A stretch of 64,000 bases of DNA, from the NCBI GenBank assembly GCA_023416955.1, contig JAEZGM010000019.1:186001-250000 (forward strand), written 5' to 3'. The position numbers were made by a program, and so were the translations under genes. Under the pieces are notes generated by a model, which did not search any database, was not told where the DNA came from, and saw nothing but the letters and a program-made list of their open reading frames with translations. Shown one piece after another: positions 1 through 8,852 of this stretch (positions within the stretch are counted from its first letter, which is position 1; each line of letters starts with the position of its first letter). This DNA is from Bacillota bacterium (lineage in GTDB: Bacteria; Bacillota; Clostridia; Oscillospirales; Acutalibacteraceae).

Positions 1-1305
1 GTGACTGGCGGCGTCATGGATGCGGGCCCGGATTTGCTGACACTGGAACAGATTGGCGCATACAGCGCAATGTGCCAGCGTGGCGAGATCACGGAGGAAC
101 AGCTGACGTATTATAAGCACCACGCCTGCCCCTCATACGGGTCGTGTTCGTTTATGGGTACCGCTTCCACGATGCAGATTATGGCGGAAGCAATGGGTCT
201 TATGCTGCCCGGAAGCGCGCTGATGCCCGCAACCAGCCCGGACTTGAAAATTGTTGCGGAAAAAGCGGGCCGCCGTGCTGTTGAACTCGCGAAAGAAGGC
301 GTAACCGCGCGCCAGATGGTTACCATGGAAAGCTTTGAAAACGCTATTTTGGTGCATGCTGCCATTTCCGGCTCTACCAACAGCCTGCTGCATCTTCCCG
401 CCATCGCGCATGAATTTGGCATTGAGTTGGACGCGGAAGCGTTTGACCGGATTCACAGAGGCGCGCACTATCTGCTGGATATTCGTCCCGCAGGGCGCTG
501 GCCCGCGCAGTTCTTCTATTATGCCGGCGGCGTACCGCGTATTATGGAAGAAATCAAATCCATGCTTCATCTGGACGCAAAAACGGTAACGGGAAAAACG
601 CTGGGAGAAAATCTGGAACTGCTGCGGGAAAACGGGTTCTACGAACACTGCGCCGAAAACCTGAAGAAATGGGGGCTGCGCAGGGAAGATGTAATCCGTC
701 CTTTTGACGACCCGATCGGTACCGACGGAACAGTCGCTATCCTGAAAGGAAATCTTGCGCCGGACGGCGCGGTTGTTAAGCATTCCGCCGTACCGAAAGA
801 ACTGTTTCGCGCGGTACTGCGCGCGCGTCCCTATGACTGCGAAGAAGACGCCATTGCCGCGGTGCTGCATCATGATGTAAAGCCCGGTGACGCGGTCATT
901 ATCCGGTACGAGGGGCCGAAAGGCAGCGGCATGCCCGAGATGTTTTATACAACCGAAGCGATTTCCTCGGATTCAGAACTTGCCACCGCAATCGCGCTGA
1001 TTACGGACGGCCGCTTTTCCGGCGCCTCCAAGGGCCCGGCAATCGGTCATGTATCGCCGGAAGCCGCGGACGGCGGGCCCATCGCGCTGGTGGAACAGGG
1101 CGACTTGATTGAGCTGGACATCCCGAACCGTATTCTGCGCATTGTGGGCGTGAATGGTGAAAGGAAAACGCCGGAAGAAATAGAAGCGATTCTCGTGCAG
1201 CGCAAGTCTGCCTGGCGGCCGAAACCGCAGCACTATGATTCAGGTGTGCTGCATATCTATGCGCAGCATGCGGTTTCTCCCATGAGAGGCGGATACATGG
1301 GCTGA
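1..1305 (+). CDS. IlvD/Edd family dehydratase, 5'-truncated by the window edge
   Basis: The C-terminal 434 residues of an IlvD/Edd dehydratase, the family of dihydroxy-acid dehydratase, phosphogluconate dehydratase and sugar-acid dehydratases. These Fe-S enzymes remove water from a 2,3-dihydroxy acid to give a 2-keto acid. Visible family marks are the cluster-ligand segment GSCSFMGTASTM (about residues 47-58 here), AISGSTNSLLHLPAIA, TDGRFSGASKG and GHVSPEA near the C-terminus. Full members run about 550-600 residues, so roughly 130 N-terminal residues lie outside the window. A sugar kinase follows within 110 bp and sugar genes lie beyond, which favours a sugar-acid dehydratase over valine/isoleucine synthesis, but substrate cannot be read from sequence. 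Confidence 0.9.
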   Translation: MTGGVMDAGPDLLTLEQIGAYSAMCQRGEITEEQLTYYKHHACPSYGSCSFMGTASTMQIMAEAMGLMLPGSALMPATSPDLKIVAEKAGRRAVELAKEGVTARQMVTMESFENAILVHAAISGSTNSLLHLPAIAHEFGIELDAEAFDRIHRGAHYLLDIRPAGRWPAQFFYYAGGVPRIMEEIKSMLHLDAKTVTGKTLGENLELLRENGFYEHCAENLKKWGLRREDVIRPFDDPIGTDGTVAILKGNLAPDGAVVKHSAVPKELFRAVLRARPYDCEEDAIAAVLHHDVKPGDAVIIRYEGPKGSGMPEMFYTTEAISSDSELATAIALITDGRFSGASKGPAIGHVSPEAADGGPIALVEQGDLIELDIPNRILRIVGVNGERKTPEEIEAILVQRKSAWRPKPQHYDSGVLHIYAQHAVSPMRGGYMG

Positions 1306-1410
1306 TGTGGACGATACATTAAGATGAATGTCGCTGCATGTGTGTTAATAATGAATCAGCCGTTTTCCCACAGGAAAGCAATTGGGCTGAATAGACAAGG
1401 GGAGCGCTTT

Positions 1411-2376
1411 ATGTTTGATCTGGTTTCGATGGGAGAACTTCTGATTGATTTTACTCCGCGGGGAATTTCCGCCGCGGGTAATCCGCTGTTTGAGCAGAAC
1501 CCCGGCGGCGGCCCGGCAAATCTTGCCTGTGCGGCTGCAAAAATGGGCTGTAAAGTTTCGTTTATCGGCAAGGTGGGCAATGATGTGATGGGGAGTTTTC
1601 TGAAGCGTACGTTGGTACAGAATCAGGTGGATACGCGGAATCTTTTACAGGACGCGCAATATAAAACGACCCTCGCGTTTGTGCATCTGGACGAATCGGG
1701 AGACCGCAGTTTCAGTTTTTACCGGGAGAACGGTGCGGACACCATGCTGCGCTTTTCGGAGATTGACCTGAGCCTGCTGAAAAACTGCAGATATTTCTTT
1801 TTCAGCTCGGTATTGATGGCACAGGGAGCTTCCCGGGAAACGAGCTTTCAGGTTGCGCGGTATGTAAAATCCGAAGGAATTCCGGTCATATTTGACCCTA
1901 ATTTGCGGTTCAACCTGTGGAATAGCGCCGAAGACGCGAAAAGCTGTATCTGCCGCGCCTTGGCGTATGCCGATATTGTGAAGGTCTCCGAAGAAGAACT
2001 GGTTTTTCTGACGGGGGAGAATGACTGTAAAAAAGCCACGGAAATCTTGATGAACCGGTACCCTGTGGCCGCTGTCTTTGCGACACTGGGCGCAAAGGGG
2101 TGCTATGCTCGAACCGCCGCAGGACGCAGCGCTTATCATCCGGGTTTTGCCGTTCATACCGTAGATACAACGGCGGCGGGCGATTCATTTACCGGGGGAT
2201 TGGTTCGCTGCCTGTCAAAGTCCGAAAAGCCGATTGCACAGTACTCGGAGGGAGAGCTGAAAGAAGCGATTCGCTTTGCCAACGCGGTCGGTGCGCTGAC
2301 CACGACGAAGCCGGGCGCCATTTCCGCAATGCCGGGTTTGCATGATGTGGAGACGCTGCTTGCCCGCTCCATATAA
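1411..2376 (+). CDS. PfkB-family carbohydrate kinase (fructokinase / KDG-kinase type)
   Basis: A 321-residue ribokinase-fold sugar kinase. The start is ATG 1411, preceded by AAGGGGAG at about 1397-1404; upstream in-frame starts lack a ribosome site. It opens with DLVSMGELLIDFTPRG, has the sugar-binding GGGPANLA motif near residues 35-42, and ends with the anion-hole and catalytic signature DTTAAGDSFTGGL near residue 251, where the Asp of GD is the base. Cytoplasmic. Following a sugar-acid dehydratase, it could phosphorylate a 2-keto-3-deoxy acid, but its N-terminus is equally like fructokinases, so the substrate is open. A strong terminator follows. Confidence 0.88.
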   Translation: MFDLVSMGELLIDFTPRGISAAGNPLFEQNPGGGPANLACAAAKMGCKVSFIGKVGNDVMGSFLKRTLVQNQVDTRNLLQDAQYKTTLAFVHLDESGDRSFSFYRENGADTMLRFSEIDLSLLKNCRYFFFSSVLMAQGASRETSFQVARYVKSEGIPVIFDPNLRFNLWNSAEDAKSCICRALAYADIVKVSEEELVFLTGENDCKKATEILMNRYPVAAVFATLGAKGCYARTAAGRSAYHPGFAVHTVDTTAAGDSFTGGLVRCLSKSEKPIAQYSEGELKEAIRFANAVGALTTTKPGAISAMPGLHDVETLLARSI

Positions 2377-2441
2377 GGAGGAAAAGGGCAGCTACGCGGC
2401 TTCCCCCGATTTACGCACCCCGAAAGGCACAGTCAGAATAA

Positions 2442-2483
2442 GAGCCGCCCGCATCATCCACGCTGATGATCGGGCGGCTTTTA
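2442..2483 (+). terminator. Rho-independent terminator after the PfkB kinase
   Basis: Inverted repeat AGCCGCCCGcATCAT / ATGATCGGGCGGCT with a short loop and a following TTTTATTT run, about 65 bp after the kinase stop. It closes the dehydratase-kinase unit. Confidence 0.85.
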
Positions 2484-2750
2484 TTTCTATGAGTTTTACA
2501 AAAGACCAGTGCCGCGAAAGTGGATTTACATACTGCCATGAGTAAAGTACGCTAAAAACCCGTTTCCTGTTATACTTTTATGACTTGAATGATTTGTAAA
2601 TACTATAATCTTTATATAAATATTTTGTTATTACCAATATAAAATATAACATTATCATAATTGATTTATATAATTCAAGTAGATTATAGTTGAAATTCAA
2701 GTAAAGTTCGACAATAATAGAGTTACAAAACAACTAGGGAGGTTATTGTA
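2484..2750 (+). promoter_or_regulatory. AT-rich upstream region of the sugar ABC operon, with possible promoter and LacI-type half sites
   Basis: This AT-rich gap holds no gene. A possible promoter is TTGAAA (2690-2695), 17 bp, AATAAT (2713-2718). The heptamer ATTCAAG or its complement occurs near 2583, 2672 and 2694, and TTGAAATTCAA (2690-2700) is a near-palindrome overlapping the -35. These could be operator half sites for the LacI-type regulator encoded downstream at 7297; that is inference. Confidence 0.35.
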
Positions 2751-4172
2751 ATGAAAAAGTCAAGATTTTTGGCGATGACATTAGCGTCAGCAATGCTGTT
2801 TTCAATGGCAACCGGCTGTTCGAACGGCAGCACTGCCAGCAGCCAGAGCGCAAGCAGCGGCGCGGCATCTACAGCGAGCAGCGGTGATATCACCGTGAAT
2901 TTCTGGAGCGCCCCGGAACAGTATAACTACGATATCTGGAGTAAATATGCAGGAAAGTTTAACAGCGCAGGGGTTAAGGTTGACGGCAAGACCGTTAAAG
3001 TGGAAGTACAGCAAATGCCCGCACAGCCGTCTTCGGAAGCAGGCATCCAGAACGCGATTGCAACCGGAACGGTTCCTGCAATTTCTGAAAATATTAACCG
3101 CAGCTTCGGCGCTACACTCGCCAATTCTCAGGCCGTTTATGACCTGAGCCAGGAAGACTGGTTCAAGGCAATCGTAGCGGAAAGAAAAATTGACAGCGTG
3201 ATGAGTGGCTGGGCGGTTAATGGTGCGCAGTATGTTCTTCCGCTGTATGTAAACCCGATCAGCTATGTTTATAACAGCAAGGCATTGAAGGAACTTGGCA
3301 TTTCGAAGGTTCCCGAGACGGTGGATGAGTTCAACAAACTACTCAATGCCTATAACAGCAAAAAGGATGCGATGAACGGTCAGGGCGTCACCAATTTCAT
3401 GTATCGCTATGAGCTGACAAGACCGGATTCCTGGTGGGAGAGATGGTTCGATTTCCAGGCTCAGTATGAAGCGTTTTCACAGGGCAAGTCCTTTGTAGAC
3501 GGAGATCAGCTTGTGCTGGACAAAACCGCTGCGAAAAAAGTATTTGATCTTTACGGCTCCATGGGCAGCTCGCTCCTGACCGGCGAAATTCCGAAAATCT
3601 GGCAGGAAAAGACGGTTCCTGTTGTAATGGGCATGGGTCTTCCGTGGGATATCGCAACCAACAAAGCAGCAGGCAAGACCTACGGTCTGGACGGCGATTA
3701 CATGTTTGGCCCGATGCTTGTTGAAAAAGCAGGCGACAAAGCCTATACTTTCGCAGATTCCAAGGGACTGGTTCTTTATAAAAATAAGAATATTTCCGAC
3801 GAACAGCACAAGGGTGCGATTGAGTTCCTGAAGTATGTGTTCACCGGCGAAGGCAAGGACACCTTTGACGTTGACTGGCTTGACACAACCTCCATGCTTC
3901 CGGTACGCGGCGACCTCGAAACAAATTCCACATTGAAAACCTATTTTGACAAGAATCCTGAACTGAAAGCAGTCAGCGCGTTCGTTGCAAACGGCATTCC
4001 CTGCATGGCGCATGAGAAAATGTCAGACATTCTGACCGCGCTGGCGGAAAAAGGCATGACCCCCTATGTAACGGAAAAAGTTTCCGGTTCCGCAATCGGC
4101 AGCACGCCGGATTCTACATCCTATGTGGATGCGGCATTTGACGCAATGAAAACAGCAGGCGGACTAAAGTAA
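2751..4172 (+). CDS. Sugar ABC transporter solute-binding lipoprotein
   Basis: A 473-residue extracellular binding protein of the CUT1 (bacterial SBP family 1) type. It has a lipoprotein signal peptide with lipobox MATGC, lipidated Cys at about residue 23, then a Ser/Ala/Gly-rich linker and the typical mature start ITVNFWSAPEQYNY. The ribosome site AGGGAGG precedes ATG 2751. Two permease genes follow directly but no ATPase gene does, so the importer probably shares an MsmK-type ATPase encoded elsewhere, as is usual for CUT1 systems. Next to a GH130 phosphorylase, mannose-containing oligosaccharides are the likeliest cargo (inference). Confidence 0.92.
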   Translation: MKKSRFLAMTLASAMLFSMATGCSNGSTASSQSASSGAASTASSGDITVNFWSAPEQYNYDIWSKYAGKFNSAGVKVDGKTVKVEVQQMPAQPSSEAGIQNAIATGTVPAISENINRSFGATLANSQAVYDLSQEDWFKAIVAERKIDSVMSGWAVNGAQYVLPLYVNPISYVYNSKALKELGISKVPETVDEFNKLLNAYNSKKDAMNGQGVTNFMYRYELTRPDSWWERWFDFQAQYEAFSQGKSFVDGDQLVLDKTAAKKVFDLYGSMGSSLLTGEIPKIWQEKTVPVVMGMGLPWDIATNKAAGKTYGLDGDYMFGPMLVEKAGDKAYTFADSKGLVLYKNKNISDEQHKGAIEFLKYVFTGEGKDTFDVDWLDTTSMLPVRGDLETNSTLKTYFDKNPELKAVSAFVANGIPCMAHEKMSDILTALAEKGMTPYVTEKVSGSAIGSTPDSTSYVDAAFDAMKTAGGLK

Positions 4173-4330
4173 GATAAAAGCTGGTATGAGATTCCCGTTC
4201 CTGCTGCCGAAAACGGCGCCGGAGCGGGAAATCTCTCGCTTTATACAGCTAGGAATATGAAACCGAACAGTTCCGAGCGGTGCGAATTCGATTTGACCTA
4301 GGTTCCCGATCACGGAAAGGAGCATTTTCC

Positions 4331-5254
4331 ATGCACATAAAAAACGAGTCGGTTCCTGAAAGGACTCCGGAAAGAACACGGCCCAGTCACGAAAGCAGAA
4401 CGGCATGGCTGTTTAATACGCCGTATGTTTTATACACGGTGATCTTTCTACTGCTGCCACTGGGTTGGGCAATCTGGCTGTCACTGACAGACTGGAACCT
4501 GATGTCACCAAACTTTAACTTTACCGGCGTGAAAAACTTTGCGAAGCTGTTCGCAGACAACAAGGTGCAGGCGGCGTTTTGGAATTCCTTAAGCTATCTG
4601 GTACCCATTGTACTGCTGTGCTTTGCGTTTGGCGTGGGTATCGCGCTGCTGGTCTCTAAACTGCCCGAGAAAATGAAGGGCATCGCCGCAACACTGTTTT
4701 TCATTCCCTATCTGACCTCCGGTGTCGCGACATCCGTTATGGTGAAATATGTATTCAGCTACAATTCCATGCTGAATGTATTTTTAAGGGAGAATTTTCA
4801 TATCAATGTCAACTGGCTGCAAAGCGGAGCGGCCTTCTGGATTTTGATCGCAATGATCGTATGGAAAATGTCGGGTTATTACGCATTGTTTGTTTTATCA
4901 GCCATTGAATCCATTTCCAGTGATATTTATGAAGCCGCGGCTATTGACGGCTGTATCGGCTTCAGAAAATTCTTTAAAATTACATTGCCAATGATTACGC
5001 CGACGATTACTTCGGTCATTGTTCTGGCAGCGGGCCTGTCGTTCCAGATCTTCTCGGAACCGTTCCTGCTCACAGGCGGCGGGCCGAACCTGTCAACTAC
5101 CACATGGCAGCTGGAAATCTATAAGACTTCTTTCGTCAGCTTTAACGCCGGGTACGGTGCCGCAATGGCAATTGTCAACGCAATTCAGATCTTTGTAACC
5201 ATTCAGTTGATTACATGGATTATGGACCGGGTCAATCGGAAATTCGGCTGGTAA
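4331..5254 (+). CDS. Sugar ABC transporter permease, MalF/UgpA type
   Basis: A 307-residue inner-membrane permease. ATG 4331 is preceded by GGAAAGGAGC. After a hydrophilic N-terminus of about 30 residues there are six predicted membrane segments starting at TPYVLYTVIFLLLPLGWAI. The cytoplasmic EAA loop, which docks the ATPase, reads YEAAAIDGCIGFRKFFKITLP. It is the first of two permeases that form the channel heterodimer. The gap of 158 bp after the binding protein gene is typical of operons where the binding protein is made in excess. Confidence 0.93.
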   Translation: MHIKNESVPERTPERTRPSHESRTAWLFNTPYVLYTVIFLLLPLGWAIWLSLTDWNLMSPNFNFTGVKNFAKLFADNKVQAAFWNSLSYLVPIVLLCFAFGVGIALLVSKLPEKMKGIAATLFFIPYLTSGVATSVMVKYVFSYNSMLNVFLRENFHINVNWLQSGAAFWILIAMIVWKMSGYYALFVLSAIESISSDIYEAAAIDGCIGFRKFFKITLPMITPTITSVIVLAAGLSFQIFSEPFLLTGGGPNLSTTTWQLEIYKTSFVSFNAGYGAAMAIVNAIQIFVTIQLITWIMDRVNRKFGW

Positions 5255-5266
5255 GGGGGAGAATAT

Positions 5267-6094
5267 ATGACTCGTAAAAAAATAGGAGTTGGCACAGTGG
5301 CGGCGATCATTGTGACACTGCTTCTGCTGATCATCACTCTGTTTCCGTACTACTACTTGATCATTCAGTCTTTTGCGCCGTGGGATATGGTGGATAAAAC
5401 CATTTTGCCCGGAAAGTCAACGCTGGACAGCTACAAATACCTGTTAAACAGGGGAGGTTCCTCTAACCCGTTTATGTGGGTGCGCGCCCTGCTGAACTCC
5501 TTTGTAGTATCGGCGCCGACCGCCGTGATTTCAGTCGCGGTCGGGCTTTTGACCGGCTATGCCTCTACCAATATGAATTACAAGGGGAAGGGCGCTGTTC
5601 AGGCTTCGCTCCTGTTTCAGATGTTCTTTCCGGTGATCATTCTGCTGGTACCGCGCTATATGATCGTGAAGCCGCTTGCAAACCATTACTCAGGAATGAT
5701 TCTGCCGCTGGTGATTTCCGTCTGGGGCATTTTCATGTACATTAACTATTTTAAGACTGTGCCGAAATCGGTTTTTGAGGCGGCTAAAATTGACGGCGCG
5801 TCCGATTTGAAGATCGTGCAGAAGATCGCGCTGCCCTCCACCAAATCCATCAGTATTATCGTTTTTCTTTCTGTATTTATGACGCGCTGGAATGAACTGA
5901 TGTGGGATATGCTGATTGCGCCGAATATCAATAATCAGACGCTGAATGTCATGATTTCAACACAGTTCAATCAAAATTCCAATATTCCGGGACCAATGTA
6001 TGCGGCATCCATTTTGCTGACGCTGCCGATTATCATCTTGTTCCTGTGCTTTTCCAAATACTTTAAAGAGGGAATCAACTTCATGTTGAAATAG
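5267..6094 (+). CDS. Sugar ABC transporter permease, MalG type
   Basis: A 275-residue partner permease, 12 bp after the first permease, with AAGGGGGAGA as ribosome site. Predicted membrane segments begin at residues 10-30 (VAAIIVTLLLLIITLFPYYY). The EAA loop reads FEAAKIDGASDLKIVQKIALP and the C-terminus SKYFKEGINFMLK is typical of MalG-type proteins. It forms the transport channel with the preceding permease. Confidence 0.93.
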   Translation: MTRKKIGVGTVAAIIVTLLLLIITLFPYYYLIIQSFAPWDMVDKTILPGKSTLDSYKYLLNRGGSSNPFMWVRALLNSFVVSAPTAVISVAVGLLTGYASTNMNYKGKGAVQASLLFQMFFPVIILLVPRYMIVKPLANHYSGMILPLVISVWGIFMYINYFKTVPKSVFEAAKIDGASDLKIVQKIALPSTKSISIIVFLSVFMTRWNELMWDMLIAPNINNQTLNVMISTQFNQNSNIPGPMYAASILLTLPIIILFLCFSKYFKEGINFMLK

Positions 6095-6104
6095 GGTGCT
6101 GTTC

Positions 6105-7220
6105 ATGAAAGAAAGAAAAGAACCAGAATTTAACCGCAGCAATCATACCAATATCATCAGGGCGGCAGAAAATCCTTTGCTGACGGTGAAAGACGTAAAG
6201 CCTTCCCGCGAAGACTTTTCTGTGGACGGCATTTTTAACTGCGGCGCCACGAAGTACGGTGATGAGTATATTCTGCTTTGCCGTATCGCGGAATCTGTAA
6301 AATGTAAAGACGAGGGTTGCGTTGCAATTCCGGTTATCGTTGATAAAGAGGGAAAATCGGAATTTGAAATAATACGACTTGAAAAAAGTAAGAATCCGGA
6401 GTACAATTTTTCTGATTCAAGAACAATAACCAAGGGCTGCGATGCTTACACCCAGGTGGTTTACCTCACCTCTTTCTCCCACCTGCGTCTTGCCCGCTCC
6501 AAAGACGGGGTACATTTTACCGTGGATGAAAAGCCTGTAATTATGCCCGATCCGGTCAGCGAGCGCTGGGGAATGGAAGATCCCAGAATCACTTGCGTGG
6601 ATGGAATCTACTATATCAATTACACTGCGGTGTCGCCGAATGGGGCTGCCACGGCGCTGATAACCACAACAGATTTTCACTCATTCCATAGGGAAGGTTT
6701 GATTTTTCTTCCGGAGAATAAGGATGTCGCAATTTTCCCCCAAAAAATAAACGGAAAGTACATGGCGTTTAACCGTCCGGTTCCGCGCTCCATCGGCAAC
6801 CCGGACATCTGGATTTCCGAATCGGAGGACATGGTACACTGGGGACGGCATCAGCATTTTCACGGTGTTTCTGAAACCGGCTGGGAAAATGGCCGAATCG
6901 GCGGCGGGGCTCCGCCGTTCCTTACGGAAAAAGGCTGGGTAAAAATTTACCATGCGGCAGATGAGAACCACCGTTACTGCTTGGGCGCGTTCCTTTTGGA
7001 CACGCAGGATCCGACAAAGGTGATCGCAAAATCAGCGGAGCCGCTGCTGGAACCCGAAGCGGACTATGAAACGGAAGGCTTTTTTGGCAATGTTGTTTTC
7101 ACTTGCGGCTGCATAGAGGAAAACGGTGTGATCCATATTTATTACGGCGCTGCGGACGATAAAATTTGCTGTGCCGATATTACCGTCAGTGACTTATACA
7201 GGCATTTGGGAATCGAGTAA
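6105..7220 (+). CDS. GH130 family glycoside phosphorylase/hydrolase (probable beta-mannoside phosphorylase)
   Basis: A 371-residue five-bladed beta-propeller protein. Family marks are NIIRAAENPLLT near the N-terminus, GIFNCGATKYGDEYILLCRI, the active-site stretch MEDPRITCVDGIYYINYTAVS, and RIGGGAPPF. GH130 enzymes mostly cleave beta-mannosidic bonds with phosphate to give mannose 1-phosphate. No signal peptide is visible, so it acts on imported oligosaccharides in the cytoplasm, which fits its place 10 bp behind the permease gene. An upstream in-frame GTG (6096) is less likely than ATG 6105. The exact linkage cannot be assigned. Confidence 0.88.
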   Translation: MKERKEPEFNRSNHTNIIRAAENPLLTVKDVKPSREDFSVDGIFNCGATKYGDEYILLCRIAESVKCKDEGCVAIPVIVDKEGKSEFEIIRLEKSKNPEYNFSDSRTITKGCDAYTQVVYLTSFSHLRLARSKDGVHFTVDEKPVIMPDPVSERWGMEDPRITCVDGIYYINYTAVSPNGAATALITTTDFHSFHREGLIFLPENKDVAIFPQKINGKYMAFNRPVPRSIGNPDIWISESEDMVHWGRHQHFHGVSETGWENGRIGGGAPPFLTEKGWVKIYHAADENHRYCLGAFLLDTQDPTKVIAKSAEPLLEPEADYETEGFFGNVVFTCGCIEENGVIHIYYGAADDKICCADITVSDLYRHLGIE

Positions 7221-7296
7221 ACACGGTAAGCGCATCCCCTTTGATAGGGAAACATAAAAACAGCAGCCGACATGTTGTTGAAAAGAGGTCTTGTGA

Positions 7297-8322
7297 ATGG
7301 GCGTTACAATGAAGAATATTGCAGAGAGCTTAAATATATCAGTCAACGCGGTCTCTATCGCGCTCAACAACAAGGCGGGCGTCAGTGATGAAATGCGTGC
7401 GAAAATATTGCGTACCGCTGAGAAGATGGGGTATCTGGAGAAAAGGAATAAGTTTGTCCGTACTTTTTCCCATACAAACCTCTGTGTCATGATGCAGAAA
7501 ATTTACTCCGAGGATATGATTTTCTATTCCAAGGTATTGTACTCCTTTGTGGAGGAGGCAAAGAAGAGCGGCTACGATACCATCATCAACTTTTTTGATG
7601 ATCAGTCGATGGTCGTGCCGGCCTGTGTGGAAAAATACCGTGTGTCCGGTATCGTTGTAATCGGGAAAATCAGCGACGTCAACATTGCCAAGCTGAAGGA
7701 ATACCCGATTCCGCTTGTTTTGGTGGACCATGCTTCGCTGATGTATACGGTCGACAGTATCTTGACCGATAACAAACTGGGCGGCTACATTGTCACCAAG
7801 TATCTGCTGGACAAAGGATTTCGTAAAATCGGATTTTTTGGCGACCTGAAATATTCGCTCAGTATTAAAGAACGTTTCTTTGGCTTTAAAGAGGCGCTTT
7901 CATCTTATGAAGCGGATTTGCCCTCCAATAATATAGACGATTACATTAAACAGTACTCCATCTTGTCGGACATTGAGCAGTCCGTTTTGAACAACGATAC
8001 GCAGCAGATTGTACAGCTGATCAAGAGGGCGAAAAATTTGCCGCAGGCCTTTGTCTGCTCAAATGACAAAGCCGCAATTGCGCTTTTGATGGCGCTGCAG
8101 ATTTTGAATATGAATGTCCCCGATGACATTTCCCTTGTCGGTTTCGATAATATTGACATGTGTGAAAAGGTAAACCCGAAGTTGACGACGATCAATGTTG
8201 ACACGGAAGCACTTGGCAGAAGGGCTGTCCAGCGGCTGAAGCACCAAATCGGACGCACAGCCGTGGCTCCGGAAAACACGGTGATCAGCGTAAAGCTGAT
8301 TGAGCGTGAGTCGGTCAAATGA
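7297..8322 (+). CDS. LacI-family transcriptional regulator
   Basis: A 341-residue regulator. The N-terminal helix-turn-helix reads MKNIAESLNISVNAVSIALN (about residues 5-24), followed by a LacI hinge and a periplasmic-binding-like sensor domain with SGIVVIGKIS, VLVDH, KIGFFGDL and DDISLVGFDNIDM. AAGAGGTC precedes ATG 7297. It sits between the GH130/ABC operon and the GH42 operon and is the natural candidate to control either in response to a sugar ligand. A terminator follows. Confidence 0.92.
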   Translation: MGVTMKNIAESLNISVNAVSIALNNKAGVSDEMRAKILRTAEKMGYLEKRNKFVRTFSHTNLCVMMQKIYSEDMIFYSKVLYSFVEEAKKSGYDTIINFFDDQSMVVPACVEKYRVSGIVVIGKISDVNIAKLKEYPIPLVLVDHASLMYTVDSILTDNKLGGYIVTKYLLDKGFRKIGFFGDLKYSLSIKERFFGFKEALSSYEADLPSNNIDDYIKQYSILSDIEQSVLNNDTQQIVQLIKRAKNLPQAFVCSNDKAAIALLMALQILNMNVPDDISLVGFDNIDMCEKVNPKLTTINVDTEALGRRAVQRLKHQIGRTAVAPENTVISVKLIERESVK

Positions 8323-8371
8323 TAGACTTCACGCATAATATTTAAAAAATAAATAAGAATAATGGTACAAC

Positions 8372-8415
8372 AACCGCCCGTTTACTCCGTTGAGTGAATG
8401 GGCGGCTGTTTATAT
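8372..8415 (+). terminator. Rho-independent terminator after the LacI gene
   Basis: CCGCCCGTTTACT pairs with AGTGAATGGGCGG (two G-T wobbles), followed by CTGTTTATAT. It lies about 50 bp after the regulator stop codon. Confidence 0.8.
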
Positions 8416-8852
8416 ATGCATGAATTTTACAGTGAGTTTTTTGCATGGCAGTTTCTGCCATTGCTGTACAACCGATTCTGTTTGTATGCTCCATGTTTCA
8501 GAAGTATTGTAAAGAATATCGTAATCGGTTCTGCGAAGGGGTAAAATCATGGCGATCATTTTTTTTGGATTTGTCCGTAAATTAGGAAACCTAAACGATG
8601 TTCAGAAGTTTGGTTTGTTCTGATGGTCAGCAAAATTACAGCGCAAAGTTTATGAATTATTACTGTATGGACAAAGTGCCATTACCTGGATTAAAATAAT
8701 TTCATAGGGATTCCTCTGTGTGGCTGTATGCTGACTGAGGTACATGTTTCAAATAATAAATTATTGGATTAATAGAATGTCCCCGCTTGTGTGATAAGCT
8801 TGCTGTGTCGCACAGCGGGGATTATTTCAATTTTTAAAACAGGAGGGGAAAA
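8416..8852 (+). promoter_or_regulatory. Leader region of the GH42 operon with a terminator-like hairpin just before the gene
   Basis: No gene is seen in this 437-bp stretch. Near its end, CCCCGCTTGTG (8781-8791) pairs with CACAGCGGGG (8811-8820) with one bulge, followed by ATTATTTCAATTTTT, then the GH42 ribosome site CAGGAGGGG. A terminator-like hairpin directly upstream of the first gene suggests either termination of readthrough or attenuation in the leader. A minor hairpin lies at 8443-8463. No convincing promoter could be fixed. Confidence 0.45.

Noticed and set aside
133..873. 246-codon open frame on the minus strand
   Set aside because: It is fully inside the IlvD/Edd gene, has no ribosome site and the plus-strand frame has clear family motifs.
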